Source of the DNA: Leptospira ilyithenensis
GTDB lineage: Bacteria; Spirochaetota; Leptospiria; Leptospirales; Leptospiraceae
Assembly: GCF_004771005.1 (NCBI RefSeq)
Contig: NZ_RQHV01000043.1
Coordinates: forward strand, 124,001-188,000
DNA length: 64,000 nucleotides
Direction: 5' to 3'
Shown here piece by piece: positions 45,691 through 54,540 of this stretch. The stretch's first letter is position 1; the number at the start of each line of letters is the position of its first letter. Made by a program: the position numbers and the translations under genes. The notes beneath the pieces are model-generated. The model did not search any database and had not been told where the DNA came from. It was given only the letters and a program-made list of their open reading frames with translations.

Positions 45691-46224
45691 TTATTCGAGA
45701 ACTACTGTGATCGCTTTGACATTCGCAGTCGTTCCCGTCACGACGAAAAAATAATCTCCAGCGGTAACTACAGTATAAGTGCGAACTCCGGTCAGGCTGT
45801 CTTCTGCGGAAGAAAGAAATGTTCCGGCAGCAGATGCGCTGGAATCGGAAATTTCGCAAACAGAACCGGAATAGACATTGATGGAAGGTGTTGCTGTTTC
45901 GGCGATATTATTAAAAACGATCTTCTCGTTTGCTTTTAATCCCTTGGCAAGAACGCCTGCATAAAAATTCCCATTGCTGGTTCCTACCAAATTCTGCGAG
46001 GAGGTAGTGAGATTCACTCCATCGAAAGAAAAAGAGGTGCCGTTGGTAAAATTGTTACAAAGACCACTAACGCTCGTATTTTGCTGGGAAGCCAATCCTA
46101 AAAGTAGATCCTCGTCATCTTTTTCGTTTTCACTTTTGCATGCCGAAACAGAAAAAAGAACTAGTAAAACGAGTAAGGTAAGAATTATTTTTTTAGATTT
46201 GAAAAAAACGACCGCAAGATCCAT
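45691..46224 (-). CDS. Lipoprotein with Ser/Thr/Gly-rich beta domain
   Basis: 177 residues. A long leader with a hydrophobic helix ends at lipobox SVSAC, followed by an acidic segment (ENEKDDEDLLLGL). The mature domain (LVGTSNGNFYAGVLAKGLKAN, GVRTYTVVTAGDYFFVVTGTTA) has the alternating pattern of a beta sandwich, like a PPC-type domain. Style and order resemble the frameshifted lipoprotein downstream, so they may be duplicates that diverged. Likely surface-exposed. Confidence 0.65.
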   Translation of the reverse strand: MDLAVVFFKSKKIILTLLVLLVLFSVSACKSENEKDDEDLLLGLASQQNTSVSGLCNNFTNGTSFSFDGVNLTTSSQNLVGTSNGNFYAGVLAKGLKANEKIVFNNIAETATPSINVYSGSVCEISDSSASAAGTFLSSAEDSLTGVRTYTVVTAGDYFFVVTGTTANVKAITVVLE

Positions 46225-46291
46225 ATAACAGAAAGGATGTTAGTTTCCTTTCTGTTTTCAATCAAAAAACAAAGGCAAAAATCCGCATCAT

Positions 46292-47014
46292 TCATTTGCC
46301 ATAAATGAATTTATACCGCTCAGGATGATTTGTTTTCAAATAATCTTCAAAAAGACCCAATTGAAATGCGCAAGGGAATCTATCCCTACCCCAAAAATGC
46401 AACGGTTCTCCCAGAATGATCCAAGGAATCCCCACTCTACGATGATATTTAAGAACAAGCATTTCCATTTCAGAAACCCCCAGATACGAACTGCCATCTC
46501 CCGCAAAATCTTTCGTTAGGCCTCTGAGTAAAAAATCAAAAATGAAAATGGATTTTTGTTTGGGTATATTTAAGTTCTGAATGGCTTCCTTGTCGATTGC
46601 AGTTCTCCATCCGTTGAATATATAACGCGCAGAAGGTGCATTTGCATTCTTCAAAATTTGTTCCGGTGTCAAACCATATCTTGTCTCAATGGGAAGAGGA
46701 AAAAAATCTTTTTCAAGATTTTTTAACACCAACCCCCATGTTCCGAGTAGCACACCGCTCGGATGTTTGATCCCACAAACCTTCGTTTGATGAAAATAGA
46801 TCGAACTTTGTTCCACAATATCGGAACGGGTAAACGGTAAATTTCCATTTTCACCGAAAGCTTCCGCATAAACCCGAAAGATAAAATCATTGAATTCGTT
46901 AAAATGATCGTTCCCCAATCTCCAGAGTTCCAAACCTTCTATCTCTTCTATGAAAATCGATTTTTCAAGATAATAACGATTATTAACCGATTCAGGCAAT
47001 ATTTGATGATCCAT
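46292..47014 (-). CDS. GNAT-fold protein resembling acyl-HSL/N-acyl-amino-acid synthases
   Basis: 240 residues from the ATG at 47014, which has AAAGGAA about eight bases upstream; the frame opens at 47041. No signal peptide. The segment FNDFIFRVYAEAFG then GVLLGTWGLVLK, followed by SYLGVSEMEMLVLKYHRRVGI, has the order of the autoinducer-synthase-like GNAT family (FeeM and LuxI types): residues for acyl acceptance, then a core beta strand. No luxR-type gene is adjacent. A TetR gene is divergent. Catalytic residues were not verified, so the family assignment is moderate and the product unknown. Confidence 0.5.
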   Translation of the reverse strand: MDHQILPESVNNRYYLEKSIFIEEIEGLELWRLGNDHFNEFNDFIFRVYAEAFGENGNLPFTRSDIVEQSSIYFHQTKVCGIKHPSGVLLGTWGLVLKNLEKDFFPLPIETRYGLTPEQILKNANAPSARYIFNGWRTAIDKEAIQNLNIPKQKSIFIFDFLLRGLTKDFAGDGSSYLGVSEMEMLVLKYHRRVGIPWIILGEPLHFWGRDRFPCAFQLGLFEDYLKTNHPERYKFIYGK

Positions 47015-47050
47015 TTTTGTTTCCTTTATTACAAGATTCAAAAAACTATC

Positions 47051-47079
47051 TTGACACTATACCTACCGTTCGGTATATT
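47051..47079 (+). promoter_or_regulatory. Promoter of the tetR gene overlapped by a palindromic operator
   Basis: TTGACA (47051-47056), a 17-bp spacer and TATATT (47074-47079). The palindrome TACCGTTCGGTA (47064-47075) covers the end of the spacer and the -10 edge. This form resembles operators of TetR-family repressors (TACCG..CGGTA), so autoregulation is likely. The divergent GNAT gene starts only 37 bp away and may share the site. Confidence 0.75.
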
Positions 47080-47104
47080 TTATGCAAGATATTTTTTAAT
47101 ATTT

Positions 47105-47683
47105 ATGACAAAGTTAAATACTAAAGAAAGAATTCTGGATTCAGCAGCGGATTTGTTTTATTCCAAAGGTTATGTAAATACGGGAGTGGAAGAAATCATC
47201 ACTTCCTGTGATATCAAAAAGCCTTCACTCTACTATCATTTTGAATCCAAAGCCGCTTTGGGTTTGGCCTACTTGGATTTTAAGGAAAAAGAATTTTTGG
47301 GGATTTTGGATCGTTTGTCAGAGCGGGCGGAATCTTTATCTGATTTTTTTACCAATTGGACAACTTTGATAGAACGAGCCGCGCGTGCTAAAAAATACTA
47401 CGGATGTCCCTTCGGATCTTTTGCGTCCCAATTACCAACACAAGACAGAAATGTGTTCGAATCCAAATTGCGCCTAATCAAAAAACATTGGCTTGCAACG
47501 GTAATCTCCGTTTTAAAAAAACATTCCTCCAAACGTAAAAATTCTTCCGAAGACCATGGTAAACTCGCATTGGAAGTTATGGTAATTTACGAAGGCGCTG
47601 CTAGCCTCTATCGAATGAGTGGTGAAATCGAATTTATACATATGATGCGTAAACAATTCGAACAAATCGCAAAAAGAAATTAA
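47105..47683 (+). CDS. TetR-family transcriptional regulator
   Basis: 192 residues from the ATG at 47105; an ORF extending upstream to 46904 crosses the promoter and is rejected. The N-terminal helix-turn-helix is classical (KERILDSAADLFYSKGYVNTGVEEIITSCDIKKPSLYYHFESKAALG). The C-terminal ligand domain contains YGCPFGSFASQLP, typical of AcrR-like regulators of the YjdC/NemR kind. Repressor bound at the TACCG palindrome is the simplest model. Confidence 0.88.
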   Translation: MTKLNTKERILDSAADLFYSKGYVNTGVEEIITSCDIKKPSLYYHFESKAALGLAYLDFKEKEFLGILDRLSERAESLSDFFTNWTTLIERAARAKKYYGCPFGSFASQLPTQDRNVFESKLRLIKKHWLATVISVLKKHSSKRKNSSEDHGKLALEVMVIYEGAASLYRMSGEIEFIHMMRKQFEQIAKRN

Positions 47684-47729
47684 GCTGGGAGGCGTCGGAT
47701 CTATTAGGTGAAGATTCATTGGATCCGTA

Positions 47730-47815
47730 GCACCGACCGGGCTCTTTCGCAGGCGGGAGCCTAGCCGGCTTCAGCCCTTCGGACGGCGGCCTTTGGTCGC
47801 CTTGCGCGGGGGAGA
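47730..47815. repeat. GC-rich hairpin repeat, copy 2
   Basis: Partner of the repeat at 41800-41905: CGACCGGGCTCTT (47733-47745) and CCCTTCGGACGGCGGCC (about 47775-47791). The stem GGCGGC-CTTTG-GTCGCC is preserved with one G-U pair. A further G/C-rich patch (47928-47957, GGGTGGCGGGTGG...) lies downstream with GGCGGG-type runs. Non-coding. Confidence 0.6.
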
Positions 47816-48056
47816 AGTCCATTGGCAAAAAGGCGAACTTTTCCTAAGAATTTTTGGTAAAGAGCAAAGAAGGATTGTCCTATCAGATTGAATATGTTAG
47901 TTGGGACTCATTGGGTGGCGGGTGGTTCACACCCCACCCTAATCAGGGCGGGGATAAACAAATCAATCCTAAAAGCGGGGAGCATCGAACGCTTGCGGAT
48001 CTAGACCCATTTCATTATTCATAAAGTTTTTTCTATGTGAAAGAGCAAACCTTAGT

Positions 48057-48198
48057 TCGTTCTACTTCCACCCCACTCGCTTTTCCGCTCCGCGGGCGAG
48101 TGTCCGAGCCTTGCTCCCTATGGGTCGCAAGTCTGTCATTTCGCGAACAACTTTTTACAATACTACTATTGGGTTCGCTCAGGTATTCGATCTGGATA
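48057..48198 (-). repeat. 5S-derived repeat unit B
   Basis: Same organisation as units A and C: an inverted 5S fragment (minus strand TGAGCGAACCCAATAGTA-type), GCGACCCATAGGGAGCAAGG, the CACTCGC...GCGAGTG hairpin and GTGGAAGTAG with a damaged 5S tail. Lies leftward of a 5S-type terminator. Confidence 0.7.
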
Positions 48199-48230
48199 TA
48201 AAAAAAGCCAACCTTTCGGCTGGCTTTTTT
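48199..48230 (-). terminator. Extra copy of the 5S terminator
   Basis: GCCAGCC-GAAA-GGTTGGC with A- and T-runs, same as after both 5S genes, but here preceded (leftward) only by a short 5S tail (ATGTCGCCGGGTTAGCAATC, about 48258-48239) and not a complete 5S gene. Confidence 0.8.
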
Positions 48231-48287
48231 ATGGGTATGATTGCTAACCCGGCGACATTTCGCAGCGACCCATAGGGAGCGAGAAAA

Positions 48288-48329
48288 GGACTTTCGCGGA
48301 GTAAGCTTCGCTTACATAGCGAAAAGTCC
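48288..48329. repeat. Nested hairpin next to the 5S-derived units
   Basis: An outer stem GGACTTTCGC / GCGAAAAGTCC (one bulged base) encloses the perfect inner stem GTAAGC-TTC-GCTTAC (48301-48315). It sits among the 5S-derived pieces with no coding frame. Confidence 0.5.
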
Positions 48330-48367
48330 AGGACATCGGCCGGAAAAGCTTGCCGCCCTCTAGACAT

Positions 48368-48397
48368 AAAAAAAGCGAGACTTTCACATCTCGCTTT
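48368..48397 (-). terminator. Second-type terminator after a 5S tail
   Basis: Leftward AAAGCGAGA-8 nt-TCTCGCTTTTTTT, 18 bp after the 5S-like tail GACATCGCCGGGTT at 48427-48415. The sequence differs from the GCCAGCC type, suggesting that it came from another original copy. Confidence 0.75.
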
Positions 48398-48414
48398 ATT
48401 AAACTATTATGACG

Positions 48415-48567
48415 AACCCGGCGATGTCCTACTTCCACCCCCACTCGCTTTTCCGCTCCGCGGGCGAGTGTCCGAGCCTTGCTCCCTACGGGTCGCAAGT
48501 CTGTCATTTCGCGAACAACTTTTTACAATAACTACTATTGGGTTCGCTCAGGTATTCGATCTGGATA
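48415..48567 (-). repeat. 5S-derived repeat unit C
   Basis: Leftward of 5S copy 2 and its terminator. Contains the perfect 18-bp inverted copy of the 5S segment (plus strand 48533-48550, matching 48639-48656 within the 5S gene), GCGACCCGTAGGGAGCAAGG, the CACTCGC...GCGAGTG hairpin and an intact 5S 3' tail GTAGGACATCGCCGGGTT. Confidence 0.75.
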
Positions 48568-48568
48568 T

Positions 48569-48597
48569 AAAAAAGCCAACCTTTCGGCTGGCTTTTT
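48569..48597 (-). terminator. Terminator of 5S rRNA copy 2
   Basis: GCCAGCC-GAAA-GGTTGGC followed by TTTTT, the same as after copy 1. Confidence 0.9.
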
Positions 48598-48614
48598 ATG
48601 GGTATGATTGCTAA

Positions 48615-48730
48615 CCCGGCGATGTCCTACTCTCCCATTGAGCGAACCCAATAGTACCATCGGCGATGAGAAGCTTGACTTCCGTGTTCGGAATGGGAAC
48701 GGGTATTGCCTTCTCTCCATTATCACCAGG
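48615..48730 (-). rRNA. rrf: 5S ribosomal RNA, copy 2
   Basis: 116 nt, identical by eye to copy 1. Starts CCTGGTGAT, ends ATCGCCGGG. The two copies, with their terminators and first repeat unit, form direct repeats about 5.85 kb apart. Not adjacent to 16S or 23S. The upstream sequences of the two copies agree only for a short distance (AAATACTC next to the 5' end) and then diverge. Confidence 0.95.
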
Positions 48731-48783
48731 AGTATTTACCAGATTTCCCATGAGAACGGATCTGTCAAATAAAAATACAGGAA

Positions 48784-49287
48784 ATGATTGCAGGCGAAAC
48801 GGGGGAATTTAAATATTTTCTTATGACAGATCTTTCCGAACCTCTGGTTTCTACGGAAACATTCACGGTAATGGGTTTAAAGGTGAGAACCACCAACAAA
48901 CCGGGAGAAGCCGATAAAATCATACCTTCCATCTATTCTGATTTTTATAAATTGGATCTTCCTAAAAAACTAGAAGTGATTCGCAGATTCGATCCATTGT
49001 TTGCGGTTTACTTCAATTACGAAAAAGACGAATCGGGAGCTTACGATTTTTTACTGGGTTACGCGGTAAAAGAAGAGGAAATGATATTGGACGGTCTGGA
49101 AAAAATCACCTTCTCTCCACAAAGCGGCCGTTATTTTGCCATTCACCCGGGCGCTCCTGAGGAAGTAGTTCCCAAATTTTGGGCGGAAATTTGGAGCCAT
49201 CCGGAAATTCCCAAGATCAGAAGTTTTCAAGTAGACTGGGAAGAATACTCGGAAGCGGGAATCAGAGTTTTTTTATCAAGTAGATAA
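48784..49287 (+). CDS. GyrI-like/effector-binding-domain protein
   Basis: 167 residues; the start may instead be the ATG at 48823 (MTDLSEPLVSTETFTVMGLKV). The body (VMGLKVRTTNKPGEADKIIPSIYSDFY, VYFNYEKDESGAYDFLLGYAV, PQSGRYFAIHPGAPEEVVPKFWAEIW, DWEEYSEAGIRVFLS) fits the AraC effector-binding or GyrI-like fold of the Cass2/Bacterial_SCP2 type, which binds small drug-like molecules. It stands alone without a DNA-binding part. Its 3' end overlaps the protease gene on the other strand by 61 bp. Confidence 0.7.
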   Translation: MIAGETGEFKYFLMTDLSEPLVSTETFTVMGLKVRTTNKPGEADKIIPSIYSDFYKLDLPKKLEVIRRFDPLFAVYFNYEKDESGAYDFLLGYAVKEEEMILDGLEKITFSPQSGRYFAIHPGAPEEVVPKFWAEIWSHPEIPKIRSFQVDWEEYSEAGIRVFLSSR

Positions 49288-50003
49288 GCAGTCACATAGA
49301 CTCGCCAATCACGAACAACCCATACCCAGATCCCAACAAACATGGCTGAGGCGACCCACTGCCCGAAGGATGCTCCGGGGATCAAAAGAAAGTCAACGAC
49401 TCCGTGCTGGAGAACTGCGAGTAAAAATGCGAAAAAGAGATATCTGACTTTTTCTCCTACTTCTTTGGAATTAGACTTTAATAGAAACATACCAAAACAC
49501 AAATTGATCAACAAATGAATGTTAGAGGAATGGATCGTTCTTGCCAGAAATATATCCAATTTTCTTTCCGAAACTTCGCGGACAATATAATGAGTATTTT
49601 CAATAAAGGAAAATCCCATTGCCACAAAGCCCGCAAACAATGCTGACTCCGGCAAAAAAGATTTGGTTTTAAAATCAAAACTCAGTGCGAAACTAAGTAG
49701 CAAAATAAATAAAATTTTAAAACTCTCTTCCATCATTCCCGCTTGAATAAAAGCAAGATGAGCGGTCTGCGTGAGCATACTTACCTTTTTTTTGGTAACA
49801 AAATCAGTCTGAGGCCAGATGACAGGGTGAAGCCAAAGGATAAGAACCGTTGAGACCCAACCGAGTAACAACGCCATCACGATACCGATTTGCGCATTGC
49901 GTGATAATTTTTTCGGAAAGGACTTCCACAGCACGATCCCCCAGGGAAGCACGCTAAGCGAACCGATCAGGTAATCCAATAAGGTCAATTCGATTTCTTT
50001 CAT
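49227..50003 (-). CDS. PrsW-type intramembrane glutamic protease
   Basis: 258 residues, eight or so helices. The family's active-site motifs appear in order: MEESFKI (EExxK), GFSFIENTHYI (FxxxEN), RTIHSSNIHLLIN and LQHGVVDF (His and Asp of the last motif). PrsW relatives cut anti-sigma factors within the membrane. Its ATG overlaps the stop of the TonB-like gene by four bases, so the two are coupled. No anti-sigma factor gene is nearby. Confidence 0.8.
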   Translation of the reverse strand: MKEIELTLLDYLIGSLSVLPWGIVLWKSFPKKLSRNAQIGIVMALLLGWVSTVLILWLHPVIWPQTDFVTKKKVSMLTQTAHLAFIQAGMMEESFKILFILLLSFALSFDFKTKSFLPESALFAGFVAMGFSFIENTHYIVREVSERKLDIFLARTIHSSNIHLLINLCFGMFLLKSNSKEVGEKVRYLFFAFLLAVLQHGVVDFLLIPGASFGQWVASAMFVGIWVWVVRDWRVYVTAYLLDKKTLIPASEYSSQST

Positions 50004-51811
50004 TCGGGTAACTCTTCCATGTATCTTCCGTCAAACATATTGATCATTTCTTTCTGAAGCGGAGTAGGAACAAATTCGGGATCAATGGGCCCGTTCCAGA
50101 AAAGTTCGGTAACCCGGATATCATTCTTAGAGTTAGGCGGAGGTATCAAAGGGCCCAAACTTTCCACGAGTTGCAAAGTACGCAGATCTTGGTCCGGATA
50201 ATCGGATCCTTCCACGAGTTCCACATCAATGATATCTCCGTCTTGTGTGATCGTATAAGCAACCACGCTGGAATAAGGATGAGGTGCTTTGGCCCAATAA
50301 TCCATATAACTTTCGGGAATTCGCATCTTAGCCGAAATGTAATTGGAATAAGTGGGCGGTATCTTTTTACCTCGGATTTTTTTTACATACCCCGCCTTGG
50401 GTCCGTTATCTGCGGCTTTTTCGTCGCTGATCTTTTCACCTTGGGTTTTGTTATTCGTATCGGTTCCGGTGACCACTCCTCCGTTCAATCCGTCCATCTC
50501 GTCCGGGATGTTCGGGTCGATAAAATAAAACTCCATCTTCTCAGGTTGGAAGTGGTTCTTTTTGTCGGAAGATTTATCTTTCTTCTGTTGGTTTCTTTGA
50601 AGTGAAATAGGAATGATAAATACCAAACAAATCAAAATCAAATGAAAGAGAAGGGACATGGGAAGAGTATTTCGAAACCCTCTGCGAATTCCAGGTTCGA
50701 AAACAGGATCCAATTCCTTTTCACCGGGATTTTTAAGCCCTAGATTTTCCAAAGAGAAACTACGGGTGAGCAAATGATTTGAATAAAAATAAATAAAAAC
50801 CAAAGCAGACAAGGTCAAGACCGAATAAGCAATGTTTTGCGCAGCAAGAAAGAAACTTTTATCCGGGATCCCCGGCTTCAAACCCATTCCTCCCAGGAAC
50901 TGAAGCCCGAAAACAGGGCTGATAAAAGAGAAAGTCCAAACCGCGAGAAAAAGCCAGAGAAGCAGCGTAACAAATAAAAATGGAAAACCCCGCCAGAAAT
51001 CTTCCAAATAAATATGACCCCATCCCGGGACCAGCCTGTCTCGAAACAATGCTCTTTTTTTAACTTCAATTTCTTTTAGGAAAGGAAATTTTTCCGATTT
51101 GTTTGCCGCTTCCTTCCAGGATTCCCTCAATCGTATCCCTTGTTCGTATCTGATAAAGGAAGAAGACAAAATCGAAGGGGATTTATTGCGGTTGAAACCC
51201 AAAAGCAAAATACCGCAGGAAAGCAGATAATTGAAAAAGAACATATATAGATTTGCGAGAGGCAAAATCGGATTATAAGCCGACTTCGGACGAATCCAAT
51301 CGATTAACAAATCGAAGGCGAAAGTCAGAAACAAGCTGAGAAACAATACGAGTAAAAAATAATCAAACTTGGAGTCCCTTACTCTTTTTTCAGTCCGAAG
51401 TGTGGAGCCTGGAGAAGTTCTTTGCAAAAGCAGATTTCTTTTTTTATCCCGGGCATTCTGCCTTGCGGAAGAATGTATGTAATTGAGAAAAAGAAAAATA
51501 CCTACAATCACAAAAACACAAACTTTGATTAGGTTAACATTGGATTCTAAGCTCAAAAATTCATTGATTCTCGTTTCCCATGCCAGGCTTGATCTGTGAA
51601 AAAGCTCGATCGGATAAAAAAAGATCCAGGAAAGCAAATGAATGAAGATAACAACCAGGGCTTTTCTTTTTAAACGAACTGCTTTGGGAAATGCGAATAG
51701 TACTCCCAGTGCAAAAAAGATGCCGAGGGAAAACATGGGCGACATCCAGATGAGAAAGCTAAGACCTTTCTCATGAAATCGAGACAAATGACTTTGGTTT
51801 GGGTGGTTCAT
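50000..51811 (-). CDS. Polytopic membrane protein with a TonB C-terminal-type domain
   Basis: 603 residues. The first about 390 residues contain six to eight hydrophobic helices, with a segment like the DUF5683-type motif (FRDRLVPGWGHIYLEDFWRG). A further helix (SLLFHLILICLVFIIPISL) is followed by a Lys/Asp/Gly-rich linker and a C-terminal domain of TonB type (YSSVVAYTITQDGDIIDVELVEGSDYPDQDLRTLQLVESLGPLIPPP). This would place the TonB domain in the periplasm and the helices as anchor and, perhaps, as a replacement for ExbB/ExbD contacts. A fusion of this type is unusual; TonB normally has a single helix. Confidence 0.75.
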   Translation of the reverse strand: MNHPNQSHLSRFHEKGLSFLIWMSPMFSLGIFFALGVLFAFPKAVRLKRKALVVIFIHLLSWIFFYPIELFHRSSLAWETRINEFLSLESNVNLIKVCVFVIVGIFLFLNYIHSSARQNARDKKRNLLLQRTSPGSTLRTEKRVRDSKFDYFLLVLFLSLFLTFAFDLLIDWIRPKSAYNPILPLANLYMFFFNYLLSCGILLLGFNRNKSPSILSSSFIRYEQGIRLRESWKEAANKSEKFPFLKEIEVKKRALFRDRLVPGWGHIYLEDFWRGFPFLFVTLLLWLFLAVWTFSFISPVFGLQFLGGMGLKPGIPDKSFFLAAQNIAYSVLTLSALVFIYFYSNHLLTRSFSLENLGLKNPGEKELDPVFEPGIRRGFRNTLPMSLLFHLILICLVFIIPISLQRNQQKKDKSSDKKNHFQPEKMEFYFIDPNIPDEMDGLNGGVVTGTDTNNKTQGEKISDEKAADNGPKAGYVKKIRGKKIPPTYSNYISAKMRIPESYMDYWAKAPHPYSSVVAYTITQDGDIIDVELVEGSDYPDQDLRTLQLVESLGPLIPPPNSKNDIRVTELFWNGPIDPEFVPTPLQKEMINMFDGRYMEELPE

Positions 51812-51872
51812 TCAGTGACAATCTCTAGGAAAATACTTTGAATTTTAGTGGAAAACAAAAAATTTGGCGAAT

Positions 51873-53272
<1,400 letters not shown>

Positions 53273-53273
<1 letters not shown>

Positions 53274-53758
53274 TGTTACGAGAGTTAAACGAATCAGATA
53301 GAAACCAAACGATTGAACTCGTAAATCAGTTCTTTCGCAAGGTCAACCAGCTCACCCTGGACGGACTTTTCCAGATCCGCCCCAGAGCCGCTACAAAGTT
53401 TACGGATATTTATTTTAAACTTTTAGGCTCCGGGAAAGTTTACATGAAAGGAATCTTCGAGACGGAAGAAAATTCCCAAAATGAAGAGTTGGTTTCCTTG
53501 GTAATTGGACGAATCGAAGAGAAGCCCCACCTAACGGAAGAAAGATCTTTGTTTGTTGACCTTGCCGTCACGAAATTGGGACAAAAAAAGAAAGGCCATA
53601 TGAAACGTTTGCTTTCGGACGTGGATCTTTGGTGCAAAGAAAAGGGAATCCCCGCCATTGAACTCCGCGCTATTTTAGGAAACGAAGAAGCGGTTCAATT
53701 TTGGGATCATTCCGAATTTGAAAGGTTTTATATCAGATACAGAAAGAAAGTATTCTAA
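53273..53758 (+). CDS. GNAT-family acetyltransferase
   Basis: 161 residues starting at a GTG that shares its G with the glyQS stop. The pattern LRELNESDRNQTIELVNQFF, LFVDLAVTKLGQKKKGHMKRLLSDVDLWCKEKGIPAIELRAILGNEEAVQFWDHSEFERF fits a GNAT fold with acetyl-CoA loop, helix and end strand. The acceptor is unknown. Likely co-transcribed with glyQS. Confidence 0.75.
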
Positions 53759-53800
53759 AACAAATTTAGAATACTCCACTTTTCAAATGATTCGAATTTT

Positions 53801-54538
53801 TTAATTTCCTTTGACTAACCTGTACAACCTTAGAATGGAACCGATCACGGTTTTAAAAAAAGGGAACTTGGAAATTTGAATCAATTTAAAAACCATATCC
53901 AATGATTCATCTACAATGAGTTTTGTCCTTTGGCTTGATTTCGAACTATCGGAAATCCAAAAGTAGACAATGCCCAATTGGTACAGCCAAAGTAATTCTG
54001 GTAGCAAAGAAACAATTTCACCTTTGAGTTTCAGATTGGACGACTCCAAAGCTTCTCGGATGATTTGGATGGCATCTTCCCGGATGTGTTTTGTTTCTCC
54101 GCTGAAAGGAGAGATGGAGTGGTTGGGGTCCCCGGCATTTTTTGCAAGGACAGATACAAAGTTTTTATACTTCGCAAAGGAATCGATTTTATAAAGGATT
54201 ATATTTTTGAATCGTTTTTTGAAATCGTTAGTTGATTTGTTGAATTCTTCAGACTGGATCTTGGCATCTTCCTGAGAAAAATAATAAAACTGCAAAACAA
54301 TGTCTTCCTTCGATTGAAAATAATAATAGGCGGAACCCAAAGAAACACCTGCGTGGGAGGAGATGCTTCTCATTGTGGCTTTTTCATACCCGTCTTTTTG
54401 AAAAAGAGAAATTGCCGTATTGTAAATCAACTCCTTGGTTTTTTTGGATTTTTCCGTATCCTTTCCTTGAGTCTCCGGCAATATATCTTTTTTTTTCAAC
54501 TTTTCCATCTCCTGCTTTCCAACTTTGTTTAAAATCAA
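53801..54538 (-). CDS. TetR-family regulator of the ankyrin membrane protein operon
   Basis: 245 residues at most (TTG start); ATG at 54508 gives 235. The helix-turn-helix covers KELIYNTAISLFQKDGYEKATMRSISSHAGVSLGSAYYYFQSKEDIV. The ligand domain is helical with hydrophobic C-terminus. It lies 2 bp after the ankyrin gene. Two palindromes bracketing the shared promoter (see below) make autorepression likely. Start codon unresolved: an AGGAG lies only one base before the ATG. Confidence 0.85.
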   Translation of the reverse strand: MILNKVGKQEMEKLKKKDILPETQGKDTEKSKKTKELIYNTAISLFQKDGYEKATMRSISSHAGVSLGSAYYYFQSKEDIVLQFYYFSQEDAKIQSEEFNKSTNDFKKRFKNIILYKIDSFAKYKNFVSVLAKNAGDPNHSISPFSGETKHIREDAIQIIREALESSNLKLKGEIVSLLPELLWLYQLGIVYFWISDSSKSSQRTKLIVDESLDMVFKLIQISKFPFFKTVIGSILRLYRLVKGN

Positions 54539-54540
54539 TT

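Noticed and set aside
46904..47104. N-terminal extension of the TetR gene
   Set aside because: It crosses the divergent promoter and overlaps the GNAT gene; the standard TetR start is at 47105.
47731..48430. Could be a CRISPR array because of repeated blocks
   Set aside because: The repeats are long, few, unevenly spaced and derived from 5S and terminators; there are no regular spacers and no cas genes.
48243..48507. 87-residue and similar frames (also 42582-42875 and 48535-48726) within the 5S region
   Set aside because: They translate 5S rRNA, terminators and repeat units; similarity among them is from DNA repeats, not protein.
42560..48780. Composite transposon bounded by 5S-type direct repeats
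   Set aside because: No transposase or terminal inverted repeats with target duplication were seen; recombination between 5S copies explains it better.
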